Assembly (NCBI GenBank): GCA_024274915.1
Contig: JAJSAC010000063.1
Location: 1-64,000, forward strand
Length of the DNA: 64,000 bases
Reading direction: 5' to 3'
Origin: Thermodesulfobacteriota bacterium
GTDB taxonomy: Bacteria > Thermosulfidibacterota > Thermosulfidibacteria > Thermosulfidibacterales > B14-G1
Shown: positions 1-9,406 of the stretch, piece after piece
Layout: every line of letters begins with the position of its first letter
Numbering within the stretch: position 1 is the stretch's first letter
Program-made: the position numbers and the translations under genes
Notes under the pieces: model-generated
What the model was told of the DNA's origin: nothing
Databases searched by the model: none
What the model saw: only the letters and a program-made list of their open reading frames with translations

Positions 1-3000
1 AATGCCGTGGGCGAGGGGTCCTATGTAGAAGTCACTGACATGGGGGTTGGCATTCTTGGTACAGTGGGGTCTTCGTCTTTCTCCAATAGTGGGGTCATCT
101 CCACCAATGCAGTGGCGGGTAATGCATCTGAGGAAGATTCTTGGGTGTACCTTGGTTGGGGGGACTATTATCCGATCTATGGAGTTCTCTTTGGTGATAG
201 TGTAGGCAGCTTCGACAACAGCGGCACCATATCAGCTATCGCCCAGGCAGGGAGTGCCAGTGGATATGACTCTTATGTGGGTATCGGTGGTGTCTTTGGC
301 ACAATCTTCGGCTATTTCGGAGGTGACGTAGGCAGTTTCACCAACACCGGCACCATAAGCGCCAGTGCGGTGGTGGGTGGTGCCAGCGAATACGGTTCGT
401 GGGTTGAAATATACGACGTCTATGGTGCCTACTTTGGTGGCTATGTAAGTACCTTCACCAACTCGAGTCCGGACACCATCAGTGCCAGTGCAAGCATAGG
501 GGACGTGAGTGGCGAAGATGCCTATGCTGAGATCTGCAGCTACTATGAAGGTTCGGCCGGTGTTACAGGTGCCTACTTCTACTACCCTGTGGGTAGCTTT
601 GAGAACAGCGGTACCATCAGTGCCAGTGCGAGCATAGGAGATGTGAGTGGCTATGATGCTGGTGCTGATATTTACAGTTATTACGAAGGCTCACCAGCAG
701 TAACAGGTGCCTACTTCTACTATGGTGTGGATAGCTTTAAGAACAGTGGCACCATCAGTGCCAGTGCAAGCATAGGGGATGTGAGTGGAGAGGACGCCTA
801 TGCTGAGATCTGCAGCTACGACGATGAGGCTCCTGCTGTGGCAGGTGTGTTTTTCTATGATGAGGTGGGCACCTTCACCAACTCAAGCCCGGACACCATT
901 AGTGCCAGTGCGAGTATAGGGGATGTGAGTGGCGAAGATGCCTATGCTGGGATATGGAGTTATTATTCGCCAGCAGTAACAGGTGCCTACTTCTACTACC
1001 CTGTGGGTAGCTTTGAGAACAGCGGTACCATCTCTGCCAGTGCAAGCATAGGGAACGTGAGTGGCGAAGATGCCTATGCTGAGATCTGCAGCTACGACGA
1101 TGAGGCTCCTGCTGTGGCAGGTGTGTTTTTCTATGATGAGGTGGGCACCTTCACCAACTCAAGCCCGGACACCATCAGCGCCAGTGCAAGCATAGGGGAT
1201 GTGAGTGGAGATTATGCCGATGCTGAGATTTACGGCTACTACGAAGGTTCGCCAGCAGTTACAGGGGCTTACTTCTACTATGGGGTAGATGATTTTGATA
1301 ACAGTGGCACCATTAGTGCCAGTGCGAGCATAGGTGATGTGAGTGGCGATTATGCCTATGCTGAGATCTGGAATGATGACTATGAGGCACCTGCAGTGGC
1401 GGGTGTCTTCTTCTACGATGAGGTGGGTACCTTCACCAACAGTGGAGACATCTTGGCCAGTGCGAGCATAGGCGATGTGAGCGGAGACTATGCCAGTGCT
1501 TACATAGATGGTTACTATGAGGGTTCGCCAGCAGTTACAGGGGCCTACTTCTACTACCCGGTGGGCAGTTTTGATAACAGTGGCACTATCTCTGCCAGTG
1601 CGAGCATAGGTGATGTGAGTGGCTATAGAGCCGATGCTGAGATTTACAGTGATGACTATGATACCGCAGCTGTAGCAGGCGTCTTCTTCTACGATGAGGT
1701 GGGTACCTTTACCAATTCAAGCCCGGACACCATCAGCGCCAGTGCGAGCATAGGTGATGTGAGTGGAGAAGGTGCCTATGCTGGGATTTACGGTTACTAC
1801 GAAGGTTCGCCTGCAGTGACAGGAGCCTATTTCTACTATGGTGTGGACAGCTTTGAGAACAGCGGTACCATCTTGGCCAGTGCGAGCATAGGGGACGTGA
1901 GTGGCGAAGATGCCTATGCTGAGATCTGGAATGATGACTACGAGGCTCCTGCGGTGGCGGGTCTGTTTTTCTATGATGAGGTGGGTTCCTTTAATAACAG
2001 TGGCACCATCAGCGCCAGTGCGAGCATAGGCAACGTGAGTGGCTATGATGCTGGTGCCTGGATTTACAGTTATTACTATTATGCACCGGCAGTAACAGGA
2101 GCCTATTTCTACTATGGTGTGGATAGCTTTGATAACAGCGGTACCATCTTGGCCAGTGCGAGCATAGGCGATGTGAGTGGAGATTATGCCTATGTTGGGA
2201 TTGGGGCTTATGAAGATGAGGCTCCTGCGGTGGCTGGTGTATCCTTCTACGATGAGGTAGGTACCTTCACCAACTCAAGCTCGGATACCATCGGTGCCAG
2301 TGCGAGCATAGGTGATGTGAGCGGCTATGATACCTATGCTGAGATTTCTGGCTACTACGAAGGTTCGCCTGCAGTAACAGGTGCCTACTTTTACTATGGT
2401 GCGGATAGCTTTGATAACAGCGGCACCATCAGCGCCAGTGCGAGCATAGGTGATGTGAGTGGAGAGGATGCCTATGCTGAGATTTACAGTGATGACGATG
2501 ATACCGCTGCTGTAGCAGGTGTGTTCTTTTATGATGAAGTTGGTACCTTCACCAATAGTGGTACCATTTCTGCCAGTGCAAGCATAGGGGACGTGAGTGG
2601 AGATTATGCCTATGCCGGGATTTACGGCTATGACGAAGATGCGCCTGCAGTAACAGGTGCCCACTTCTATTACCCTGTGGGCACCTTTGAGAACAGCGGT
2701 ACCATCTCTGCAAGCGCCCAAATAGGGAATGCCAGTGGGTATGATTCGGAGATTGAGGTGTACGATATCAACGGTATCTACTTTGATGACGAGGTGGGCA
2801 CCTTCACCAATTCAAGCCCGGACACCATCAGCGCCAGTGTTGTGGCGGGTGATGCCAGTGAGACTGATGCCTCAATTCAATTGGGAGAGCCGTTTGATGG
2901 AGTCTACGGTGTAAAGTTTGGAGACTATGTGGACAGTTTCAGCAACAGTGGAACAATAACTGCCTCTGCTCGTGCCGGGGATGCCAGTGGAGAGGATGCC

Positions 3001-4923
3001 ACAGTTGGGATTAGTACTGTTGTGGCAACGGTATTTAATGGAGTGGGGAGTTTCACAAATGAGGGTAATATACACACCGATGTGGTGGTTGGTGATGCTA
3101 GCGGTACCGATAGCTCTGTAAGTGTTGATACAATCGGAGGAGCAGTATTCATGGGAGATGCTGACTCGGTTGTCAACCGCGGCAATATCACCACCTCGGT
3201 CTCTGCAGGAAGTGGCAGTCAGGTTTCGCACGTATCAGCTTTGACCTCTTTTGGGGGATATGCAGATATCACAAACTATGGCAATATAGGGACACAGATC
3301 ACTGTTGGGGCCGATTCCTATGTGGACCATGTGTACGGTGTGCACCTGTGGGGTTCTTACGGCTCCTTTACAAACTATGGCAATGTTTTCCTCTATGTTG
3401 ATCCTATCTTTGTTATAGGTGGTGGGGGCGGCTCTGCAACTGCAGATAGCGCCGCTGGGATCTACGTTGAGAACTCCGAGGTGACTATATCCAGTCCGGG
3501 CACCATCTATCTCTACACGGACATTCCCGATGCAGACATCAGGACCCTGTGGATGAAGGACTCTTACGTCACTTTCCTGGATAAATTTGGGATCGTCTTT
3601 GGCTCCCCTGGCATCACCAAGAGGCCCATATATCTGGATGACATGGGGACCACCCTTGACCTGAACGGTGCCAGGTTGGTTGCCTATGCCGATAGGGACC
3701 TCAAGATCAATCACCCGTATTACCTCATAGAGCTCAGTGATCCCGAGGTGGATACGGTGTCCGATTACTTTGGTGGCCTCATTGATGGTACCAGGAACCC
3801 CGATATCAGCCCCAGTTGGTATGGACCTGCCCGTGGGGAGGATGCGCCGGAGGAAGTGGCGGTTATCTGGAGATATGACCCCCAACACTCCACGGCGGAT
3901 TTGTCCATCCATGCCTCTCAGGTGGTGGCTAGGAACATGATGAGCTTTGTCACCTCCCACCTCATGTATAACAAGCTCCTGTGGTGGGTGACAGAGAAGG
4001 GAGAAGAGGGGAATGTGAAGCTGGCGGACAGCGGCCAGATAGCCACTGAAGCGGGTCCTCCAGTGGCAACGGCGGCATCGACTACCAGGGAGTACAGGAA
4101 CGGTGCCTTCTTCTATCCCGTGTACACCGACGTGGAAGCTGACGATCTGGGTTACGATGCCCATGGCATAGGCTTCACCCTTGGTCTTGAGCGCATGGTC
4201 ACCGATGCTGTGAACGTGGGGATCTTTGGAGGAATCTCCAAGGTGGACGTGAACTTCAACGACTATGATTACGGTGGCATTGACGACGAGCAGGACATTT
4301 ACACCGTAGGGCTCTATGTCAATTACGCCTGTCGTCCCTGGTATCTGGGAATGGTTGCCATGGGCTACGGGGTGCAGCATGACTACGAAGGACGCACAGG
4401 TCCTGACTACAACATGAGGGAGACTGCAGACTACTGGAGCCACGGATTCGAGGGCGAGCTGGTGGGTGGCTATGTCCTGGGAGACCAGAGGAACTGGATG
4501 ATCATGCCCGAGCTGGGAGTGGGCTTCAGCTACTGGAGGGTGGGCGATTACAAGACGGACGCTGACTACTCCAACTGGGACAAGGAGTACGACAGCGAAG
4601 ACGACAGCTACTTCCGCTCCATTGTGGGGCTTACGGGTTTGAAGAGGTGGGTGGTCAAAGACACCAAGATAGACCTGTTGGCCTCGGTGAAATGGGAGCA
4701 GGCGTTGGGAGACAATGATATTTCCATAACCCAGTCCATACCCGGTATAGGCTCCGGTAAAGAGGACGTGGAAGAGGATATTGGAGATACCTCCATAGTC
4801 GGAAGACTAGGCTTGAGTCTGACCATAATGGATAGGGCCAAGCTCAACCTGACCTTCAGGAGCGAGTTCAACGAGGACTATACCGTGTACTCTGGCCGGG
4901 TGTCCCTGGGAATCTCTTTCTAG
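1..4923 (+). CDS. Giant repeat-rich autotransporter (5' end outside window)
   Basis: The reading frame is open at base 1 (N-A-V-G-E-G...) and its first residues fit the repeat pattern that follows, so the GTG at 7 in the ORF track is almost certainly internal and the true start lies upstream. About the first 1,200 residues are beta-helix-like repeats of the form F-x-N-S-G-T-I-S-A-S-A, including 16 highly similar copies. After residue 1,370 comes a domain with alternating aromatic and hydrophobic strands (GAFFYPVYTDVEADD, GIGFTLGLERM, WYLGMVAMGYGVQHDYEG) ending in ...VSLGISF, a terminal Phe as expected of outer-membrane barrels; this fits an autotransporter beta-domain. Predicted role: surface-exposed or secreted passenger, possibly an adhesin, anchored by its own barrel. 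A terminator follows immediately. Family assignment is by pattern only; the passenger function is unknown. Confidence 0.85.
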   Translation, partial: NAVGEGSYVEVTDMGVGILGTVGSSSFSNSGVISTNAVAGNASEEDSWVYLGWGDYYPIYGVLFGDSVGSFDNSGTISAIAQAGSASGYDSYVGIGGVFGTIFGYFGGDVGSFTNTGTISASAVVGGASEYGSWVEIYDVYGAYFGGYVSTFTNSSPDTISASASIGDVSGEDAYAEICSYYEGSAGVTGAYFYYPVGSFENSGTISASASIGDVSGYDAGADIYSYYEGSPAVTGAYFYYGVDSFKNSGTISASASIGDVSGEDAYAEICSYDDEAPAVAGVFFYDEVGTFTNSSPDTISASASIGDVSGEDAYAGIWSYYSPAVTGAYFYYPVGSFENSGTISASASIGNVSGEDAYAEICSYDDEAPAVAGVFFYDEVGTFTNSSPDTISASASIGDVSGDYADAEIYGYYEGSPAVTGAYFYYGVDDFDNSGTISASASIGDVSGDYAYAEIWNDDYEAPAVAGVFFYDEVGTFTNSGDILASASIGDVSGDYASAYIDGYYEGSPAVTGAYFYYPVGSFDNSGTISASASIGDVSGYRADAEIYSDDYDTAAVAGVFFYDEVGTFTNSSPDTISASASIGDVSGEGAYAGIYGYYEGSPAVTGAYFYYGVDSFENSGTILASASIGDVSGEDAYAEIWNDDYEAPAVAGLFFYDEVGSFNNSGTISASASIGNVSGYDAGAWIYSYYYYAPAVTGAYFYYGVDSFDNSGTILASASIGDVSGDYAYVGIGAYEDEAPAVAGVSFYDEVGTFTNSSSDTIGASASIGDVSGYDTYAEISGYYEGSPAVTGAYFYYGADSFDNSGTISASASIGDVSGEDAYAEIYSDDDDTAAVAGVFFYDEVGTFTNSGTISASASIGDVSGDYAYAGIYGYDEDAPAVTGAHFYYPVGTFENSGTISASAQIGNASGYDSEIEVYDINGIYFDDEVGTFTNSSPDTISASVVAGDASETDASIQLGEPFDGVYGVKFGDYVDSFSNSGTITASARAGDASGEDATVGISTVVATVFNGVGSFTNEGNIHTDVVVGDASGTDSSVSVDTIGGAVFMGDADSVVNRGNITTSVSAGSGSQVSHVSALTSFGGYADITNYGNIGTQITVGADSYVDHVYGVHLWGSYGSFTNYGNVFLYVDPIFVIGGGGGSATADSAAGIYVENSEVTISSPGTIYLYTDIPDADIRTLWMKDSYVTFLDKFGIVFGSPGITKRPIYLDDMGTTLDLNGARLVAYADRDLKINHPYYLIELSDPEVDTVSDYFGGLIDGTRNPDISPSWYGPARGEDAPEEVAVIWRYDPQHSTADLSIHASQVVARNMMSFVTSHLMYNKLLWWVTEKGEEGNVKLADSGQIATEAGPPVATAASTTREYRNGAFFYPVYTDVEADDLGYDAHGIGFTLGLERMVTDAVNVGIFGGISKVDVNFNDYDYGGIDDEQDIYTVGLYVNYACRPWYLGMVAMGYGVQHDYEGRTGPDYNMRETADYWSHGFEGELVGGYVLGDQRNWMIMPELGVGFSYWRVGDYKTDADYSNWDKEYDSEDDSYFRSIVGLTGLKRWVVKDTKIDLLASVKWEQALGDNDISITQSIPGIGSGKEDVEEDIGDTSIVGRLGLSLTIMDRAKLNLTFRSEFNEDYTVYSGRVSLGISF
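475..2700 (+). repeat. 16 coding tandem repeats of ~140 bp in alternating A/B types
   Basis: Sixteen successive units of about 46-48 residues each begin with a variant of T-I-S-A-S-A-S-I-G-D-V-S-G. Two kinds alternate: type A contains PAVTGAYFYY, type B contains PAVAGVFFYDEV. The order is A A B A B A B A B A B A B A B A, so the effective unit is a ~280 bp dimer. Nucleotide identity between copies is high (gccagtgcgagcatagg recurs nearly unchanged), which indicates recent duplication or gene conversion. More divergent units flank the block on both sides. Confidence 0.92.
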
Positions 4924-4946
4924 ACCTTGGCTTAAGACGGGAGTCA

Positions 4947-4979
4947 AGCCCCCCTCCAAAAAGGGGGGCTTTTTATTTT
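4947..4979 (+). terminator. Rho-independent terminator after the autotransporter
   Basis: AGCCCCCC pairs with GGGGGGCT around an eight-base loop (TCCAAAAA) and is followed by TTTTATTTT. It starts 23 bases after the autotransporter stop codon. Confidence 0.9.
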
Positions 4980-5098
4980 CATGGAGGATCCCTTTGCCAC
5001 GGGTTCAGGCAGCGTTCCATTGAGCGTGTCTGTTTTGACTTAGGGGGAAGGTCTTACTGGATAACCTGGAAACCTTGTGAAGCCTTGCAGTGTTTTCC

Positions 5099-5353
5099 CA
5101 GGACTTCCCCCAAAATTCCCTTCCTGGTAAAGGCATCATGTTCAGAATCCTGGATTTTTTCTCTCCAACAAGTGAAAGGGCGGGGCATTCCTCCCTCCCT
5201 TGCCCATGGCTGATAGCTGATGGCTCATGGCTCATGGCTGATAGCAACTGTGAGCTATGAACCATGAACTACGAGCTATGAACTATGAGCTATCATCTCT
5301 GCGTTCGGAACACCCCGCCCTGACCCATAGGACTAAAACTGGGGGAAGTCCTG
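5099..5353 (+). mobile_element. MITE-like element, copy A (255 bp)
   Basis: The ends are perfect inverted repeats CAGGACTTCCCCCA / TGGGGGAAGTCCTG. They are flanked by GTGTTTTCC (5090-5098) and GTGTTTCCC (5354-5362), a 9-bp duplication with one mismatch. A second inverted pair lies inside (GGGCGGGGCATTCC with GGAACACCCCGCCC). The centre consists of short repeated words (ATGGCTGATAGC, ATGGCTC, GAGCTATGAAC) and is the longest of the three copies. No ORF of its own. It fills most of the 508-bp gap between the autotransporter and the aminotransferase gene; the rest of the gap holds the upstream terminator and a promoter just downstream of the element. Confidence 0.85.
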
Positions 5354-5365
5354 GTGTTTCCCCCC

Positions 5366-5393
5366 TTGAAAATATTGGCCACAAGAGTATTCT
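5366..5393 (+). promoter_or_regulatory. Likely sigma-70 promoter for alaC-hom
   Basis: TTGAAA, a 16-base spacer and TATTCT lie 38 bases upstream of the ATG at 5432 and 12 bases outside the right end of MITE copy A, so the insertion did not separate the promoter from its gene. Confidence 0.5.
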
Positions 5394-5431
5394 CACAGGA
5401 CAAATCTTAAGAGTCGGAGGGACGTGGACCT

Positions 5432-6637
5432 ATGTTGGAGCGGGAGTTTTTGAGGATTAAGAGGCTTCCCCCTTACGTCTTCGCCATTGTGAATGACCTC
5501 AAGTACAAGGCAAGGCGTAGGGGAGAGGATATTATAGACCTGGGCATGGGGAATCCCGACATCCCCACCCCCACCCACATCGTGGACAAACTGGTGGAGG
5601 CGGCCAGGAATCCCAGGAACCACAGGTATTCCAGCTCCAAGGGTATTCCCAAGCTCAGGGAGGCCATTTGCAACTGGTACAAGAGGAAGTTCAACGTGGA
5701 CCTGGACCCTGAGACGGAAGCCATAGCCACCATTGGGGCGAAGGAGGGCATTGCCCACTTCACCCTGGCGGCCCTGAGGCCCGGGGATGTGGCTCTGGTG
5801 CCCACTCCCACCTATCCCATTCACGCCTATTCCATTGTGATAGCTGGGGGCGATCTGAGGAGTGTGCCCCTTCTGAATGGCACAGACTTCTTCGAGAGCC
5901 TTATGAAGGCTGTGCGCCAGACCTGGCCTGTGCCCGAGATGCTTATTCTGAGTTTTCCCCACAATCCCACCACCAAGGTGGTGGATATGGAGTTCTTCTA
6001 TAAAGTGGTGGACTTCGCTAGGGATCACGACATCATTGTGGTCCACGACTTTGCTTATGCTGAGCTGGTTTTCGATGACTATTGCCCTCCCTCCATTCTC
6101 CAGGTTCCCGGGGCTAAAGATGTGGCGGTGGAGTTTTATTCCCTCTCCAAGACCTATTCCATGCCTGGATGGCGGGTGGGTTTCATGGTGGGCAACTCCA
6201 AACTGGTGGAGGCCCTGGCCAAGCTGAAGAGTTACTATGATTATGGCATCTTCCAGCCCATCCAGATCGCCGCCATCGTTGCCCTTAATGGTCCCCAGGA
6301 GTGCGTTAAGGAGATCGTGGATACCTATAGAAGAAGGCGAGATGTCCTGGTAGACGGCCTGAATCGCATAGGTTGGAGAGTGGAGAAGCCTAAAGGCACC
6401 ATGTTTGTATGGGCCGAAATCCCGGGCGAATATAAACACATGGGTTCTCTGGAGTTTTCCAAGTTTCTCCTGAAGGAGGGTAAGGTGGCGGTCTCTCCCG
6501 GCATTGGCTTTGGTTACAACGCCGACGACTATGTGCGGTTTGCTTTGGTGGAAAATGAGCAGCGGATTCGCCAGGCCCTGAGGGGTATGAAGAAAGTCTT
6601 AACCCTGGGGGAGAAAAAGAAATGGGTGGCCGTGTGA
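5432..6637 (+). CDS. alaC: PLP-dependent class I/II aminotransferase (alanine aminotransferase AlaC-like)
   Basis: 401 residues, the usual size for fold-type I aminotransferases. Visible marks are [11 protein letters not shown] near the N-terminus, the substrate and PLP-contact segment FPHNPTT, and [14 protein letters not shown], whose Lys should form the Schiff base with PLP. The closest subfamily by eye is the AlaC/LL-diaminopimelate aminotransferase group; members annotated as glutamate-pyruvate aminotransferase commonly sit next to homoserine dehydrogenase, as here. It overlaps the start of hom by 16 nt, implying co-translation. The precise amino donor is not decided by the sequence. Confidence 0.82.
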   Translation: MLEREFLRIKRLPPYVFAIVNDLKYKARRRGEDIIDLGMGNPDIPTPTHIVDKLVEAARNPRNHRYSSSKGIPKLREAICNWYKRKFNVDLDPETEAIATIGAKEGIAHFTLAALRPGDVALVPTPTYPIHAYSIVIAGGDLRSVPLLNGTDFFESLMKAVRQTWPVPEMLILSFPHNPTTKVVDMEFFYKVVDFARDHDIIVVHDFAYAELVFDDYCPPSILQVPGAKDVAVEFYSLSKTYSMPGWRVGFMVGNSKLVEALAKLKSYYDYGIFQPIQIAAIVALNGPQECVKEIVDTYRRRRDVLVDGLNRIGWRVEKPKGTMFVWAEIPGEYKHMGSLEFSKFLLKEGKVAVSPGIGFGYNADDYVRFALVENEQRIRQALRGMKKVLTLGEKKKWVAV

Positions 6638-7977
6638 GCCCGGAGTCTCCGAAAGGTCGTGGGACTTTTCGGGATGCTATTGGGATTGGTCTCATCGGCT
6701 TTGGCACTGTGGGCACTGGGGTGGTGCGTATTCTCATGGAGAAGGGTGAACTCCTCAAGGAGCGCTTGGGTGCCCAGCTGGAACTGGTAAGGATTGCTGA
6801 TGTGGACCTGGTGAGACCCAGGGATGTCCAGGTGGACGCATCCCTTTTGACCACTGATGCCATGGAAGCCATTCACCATCCCCAGGTGGACGTAGTGGTA
6901 GAGCTTGTGGGTGGTATAGAGCCTGCCAAGAGCTTCATTTTGGAGGCTCTTGGGGCAGGTAAGCCTGTGGTGACGGCCAATAAAGCCCTCCTGGCTGAGG
7001 CTGGGGAAGAGATCCTTCGGGCCCTGGAAGAGACAGGTGTCGATCTGGGTTTTGAGGCCAGTGTGGCAGGAGGTATCCCTATCCTGAAGGCCTTGAGGGA
7101 AGGTTTGGTGGCTAACACTATCTCCTGTATTTACGGTATTATCAATGGAACGGCCAATTATGTTCTTACCATGATGGAGAGGGAGAGGCTCTCTTTCCAG
7201 GAGGCTCTGGCCAACGCCCAGGCCGAAGGTTACGCCGAGGCTGATCCCACCCTGGATATCAGTGGTATGGACGCCGCCCACAAGGCTGCTATCTTGGCCA
7301 CCATGGCCTTTGGACGCTACTTCAAGGCCCAAGAGATCTATGTAGAGGGTATAGACCGGGTGGACTCCAAAGACATACTCTACGCCCAGGAGCTGGGTTA
7401 TCGGGTTAAACTGCTGGCTATAATAAAGGGCGGTGATCGGGTGGAGATTCGGGTTCACCCCACCATGATACCTCTGGACCATTCCTTGGCCAAGGTGGAG
7501 GGGGTTTTCAATGCCGTCTACGTAGAGGGTGATGGGGTGGGCCCTACCATGTTCTATGGCCGTGGGGCAGGGGAGATGCCCACGGCCAGTGCTGTGGTGG
7601 CCGATGTGGTGGACATAGCCCGGGACCTTTTGAAGGGGGTGGGGCGCAGGGTGCCTCCGTTCTCCTATGATAAACTGGATAGAGAGGTGGCACTAAAGCC
7701 CATGGACGAGGTGGTGACCCGGTATTACATGCGGTTTACAGCCCAGGATCGTCCGGGGGTACTCTCCAAGATCTCGGGGATCTTGGCTTCCAGGCATATT
7801 TCCATAGAGTCGGTGATCCAGAAGGGACGCCGAGAGGAAGGTACGGTTCCTGTGGTGATGATGACCCACGAGGCTACGGAGAGGGACGTGAGGGAGGCCT
7901 TGGAAGAGATAGATCGGCTGGATGTCATTGGCAGGAAAACAGTTCTTATCCGGGTGGAGGACGGGGGAGGCTGGTAG
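6622..7977 (+). CDS. hom: Homoserine dehydrogenase with C-terminal ACT domain
   Basis: Reduces aspartate semialdehyde to homoserine, the branch point to threonine and methionine. The N-terminal Rossmann motif is [13 protein letters not shown] (residues ~23-35); the family segments VTANKALLA and [10 protein letters not shown] follow. The last ~80 residues ([21 protein letters not shown]) form an ACT domain, which in this family mediates feedback inhibition by threonine. 451 residues is normal for the ACT-bearing form. The ATG at 6622 lies inside the 3' end of the aminotransferase gene; a GTG at 6634 is an alternative start. Confidence 0.95.
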   Translation: MGGRVSPESPKGRGTFRDAIGIGLIGFGTVGTGVVRILMEKGELLKERLGAQLELVRIADVDLVRPRDVQVDASLLTTDAMEAIHHPQVDVVVELVGGIEPAKSFILEALGAGKPVVTANKALLAEAGEEILRALEETGVDLGFEASVAGGIPILKALREGLVANTISCIYGIINGTANYVLTMMERERLSFQEALANAQAEGYAEADPTLDISGMDAAHKAAILATMAFGRYFKAQEIYVEGIDRVDSKDILYAQELGYRVKLLAIIKGGDRVEIRVHPTMIPLDHSLAKVEGVFNAVYVEGDGVGPTMFYGRGAGEMPTASAVVADVVDIARDLLKGVGRRVPPFSYDKLDREVALKPMDEVVTRYYMRFTAQDRPGVLSKISGILASRHISIESVIQKGRREEGTVPVVMMTHEATERDVREALEEIDRLDVIGRKTVLIRVEDGGGW

Positions 7978-8003
7978 TTTTTTCCTATTATCCCCCTTCT
8001 GAG

Positions 8004-8031
8004 TTGAAGAAATTTCTGTTTAGTATAGATT
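8004..8031 (+). promoter_or_regulatory. Possible promoter upstream of apgM
   Basis: TTGAAG, 16 bases, TAGATT in the short AT-rich gap between hom and apgM. Moderate match only; apgM could also be read through from hom. Confidence 0.3.
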
Positions 8032-8061
8032 TTAGTTATCTGAATCCTGAAGGGGAGAGAG

Positions 8062-9285
8062 ATGGCCAAATACGTGGTACTCCTCGGCGACGGCATGGCT
8101 GACGAGTCTTTAGAGGAGCTAGGAGGAAAGACGCCCTTGGAGGTGGCTTCCGTACCTAACATGGATAGGATGGCCCAAGAGGGGATCTGCGGCTGGGTGA
8201 GGACCGTGCCCCCGGGAATGCCCCCAGGTTCCGATGTGGCCAACCTTTCGGTTTTGGGTTTTGATCCGGCCAGGTACTACACAGGCAGGGCCCCTCTAGA
8301 AGCCGCCAGCATGGGGGTGGAAATGGGTCCTGGGGATGTGGCCTATCGTTGCAACCTGGTGACGGTGAAGGACGGGATCATGGAGGACTACAGCGCTGGG
8401 CACATCTCATCGGAGGAGGCCTCTTTGCTCATAAGGGACCTTCAAGAAACCCTGGGGAACGAAGAGTTTTCTTTTTATCCCGGGGTGAGCTACCGCCATT
8501 TGCTGCTGTGGAGGGACGGCGGGGATGCAATAGAGACAACGCCTCCCCATGACATTTCTGGTAGGCCTATCCGGGACTATCTACCAAGGGGAGAGGAATC
8601 GGAGAAGATTTTAGAGCTTATGGAGAGGTCCCGGGAAGTCCTGGCCCGTCATCCTGTTAACAGAAGGAGGGTGGAGGAGGGCAAGAACCCTGCCACCATG
8701 ATTTGGCTTTGGGGCCAGGGGGAACGACCCAGTTTGCCTGCTTTTCGGGATGTTTACGGTTTGAGAGGAGCTGTTATCTCGGCGGTGGATCTCATGAAGG
8801 GGTTGGCTGTTCTTCTGGGGATGGAACCCATAAGTGTGCCTGGGGCCACAGGCTATCTGGACACCAATTATGAGGGCAAAGCCCGGGCGACTTTGGACTT
8901 TCTCCGGGAGAAGGGGGACCTGGTCTACTTGCATATCGAGGCCCCCGATGAGGCAGGGCATCAGGGGGATGTGGAAGCCAAGATCCGGGCCATTGAAGAT
9001 ATAGATTCTCGGGTGCTCCCCCTCCTTCTGGATGCGGCCCATTCCAGCGAGGAACCCTTCAGTATCCTGTTGCTCTGCGATCATCCCACCCCCATCACCA
9101 TCAAGACCCACACGGCAGATCCCGTACCTTTCGTGATATGGCGAAGCCACCAGGAGAGGGCAGGGGAGGGGGGCTACAACGAAAGGGCCCTCCAGCACCT
9201 CACCCCCTACACCATAGAGGAGGGCCACAAGCTCATGTCCCTCTTTCTGGGCCATCTCTGCCACGGGTGCGGGGGCTGTGGGTAG
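8062..9285 (+). CDS. apgM: Archaeal-type 2,3-bisphosphoglycerate-independent phosphoglycerate mutase family (possible homoserine kinase)
   Basis: 407 residues of the alkaline-phosphatase superfamily ApgM group. Expected residues are present: the first metal Asp in LLGDGMAD (~9-14), the Ser nucleophile in GSDVANLS (Ser ~57), EAPDEAGHQGD with Asp and His ligands, and CDHPTP...HTADPVPF with the second Asp/His set. The family either interconverts 2- and 3-phosphoglycerate or, in some anaerobes where it sits with threonine genes, has been proposed to phosphorylate homoserine. Its position between hom and lysC, with no thrB in the window, makes the second role plausible. ATG preceded by GGGGAGAG. 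A second, altered homologue lies at 24936. Confidence 0.85.
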   Translation: MAKYVVLLGDGMADESLEELGGKTPLEVASVPNMDRMAQEGICGWVRTVPPGMPPGSDVANLSVLGFDPARYYTGRAPLEAASMGVEMGPGDVAYRCNLVTVKDGIMEDYSAGHISSEEASLLIRDLQETLGNEEFSFYPGVSYRHLLLWRDGGDAIETTPPHDISGRPIRDYLPRGEESEKILELMERSREVLARHPVNRRRVEEGKNPATMIWLWGQGERPSLPAFRDVYGLRGAVISAVDLMKGLAVLLGMEPISVPGATGYLDTNYEGKARATLDFLREKGDLVYLHIEAPDEAGHQGDVEAKIRAIEDIDSRVLPLLLDAAHSSEEPFSILLLCDHPTPITIKTHTADPVPFVIWRSHQERAGEGGYNERALQHLTPYTIEEGHKLMSLFLGHLCHGCGGCG

Positions 9286-9288
9286 GAG

Positions 9289-9390
9289 AGGCTAAGGGCT
9301 AAGGACGAAGGGCTGGAGGCTAAAGGCTAGAGGCTAAAGGCTAGAGGCTAAAGGCTAGAGGCTAGAGGCTAAAGGCGAAGGGCAGAGGGT
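9289..9390. repeat. Imperfect GGCTAAAGGCTAGA short-word tandem repeat
   Basis: About 100 bp immediately after the apgM stop consists of 6-8 bp words related to GGCTA(A/G)AGGCTAGA repeated around a dozen times with small changes. No ORF or terminator is evident in it. The same style of repeat recurs at 12378-12450 and 48192-48240. Confidence 0.8.
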
Positions 9391-9406
9391 AGTGAATAAA
9401 ATTTGT

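Noticed and set aside
475-2700. CRISPR-like regular spacing of repeats
   Set aside because: The units are ~140 bp, in frame and protein-coding throughout; there are no unique spacers.
3235-4443. 402-codon minus-strand ORF antisense to the autotransporter
   Set aside because: Low-complexity His/Gly/Val-rich product without motifs, lying opposite the clearly coding barrel and late passenger region; a shadow frame.
5005-5265. Small minus-strand ORF containing SHEPSAISHGQG-like sequence
   Set aside because: It falls inside MITE copy A; similar frames in copies B and C arise from the repeat words, not from a gene.
5393-6439. 348-codon minus-strand ORF opposite the aminotransferase
   Set aside because: No motif or RBS, and the plus-strand aminotransferase is unambiguous.
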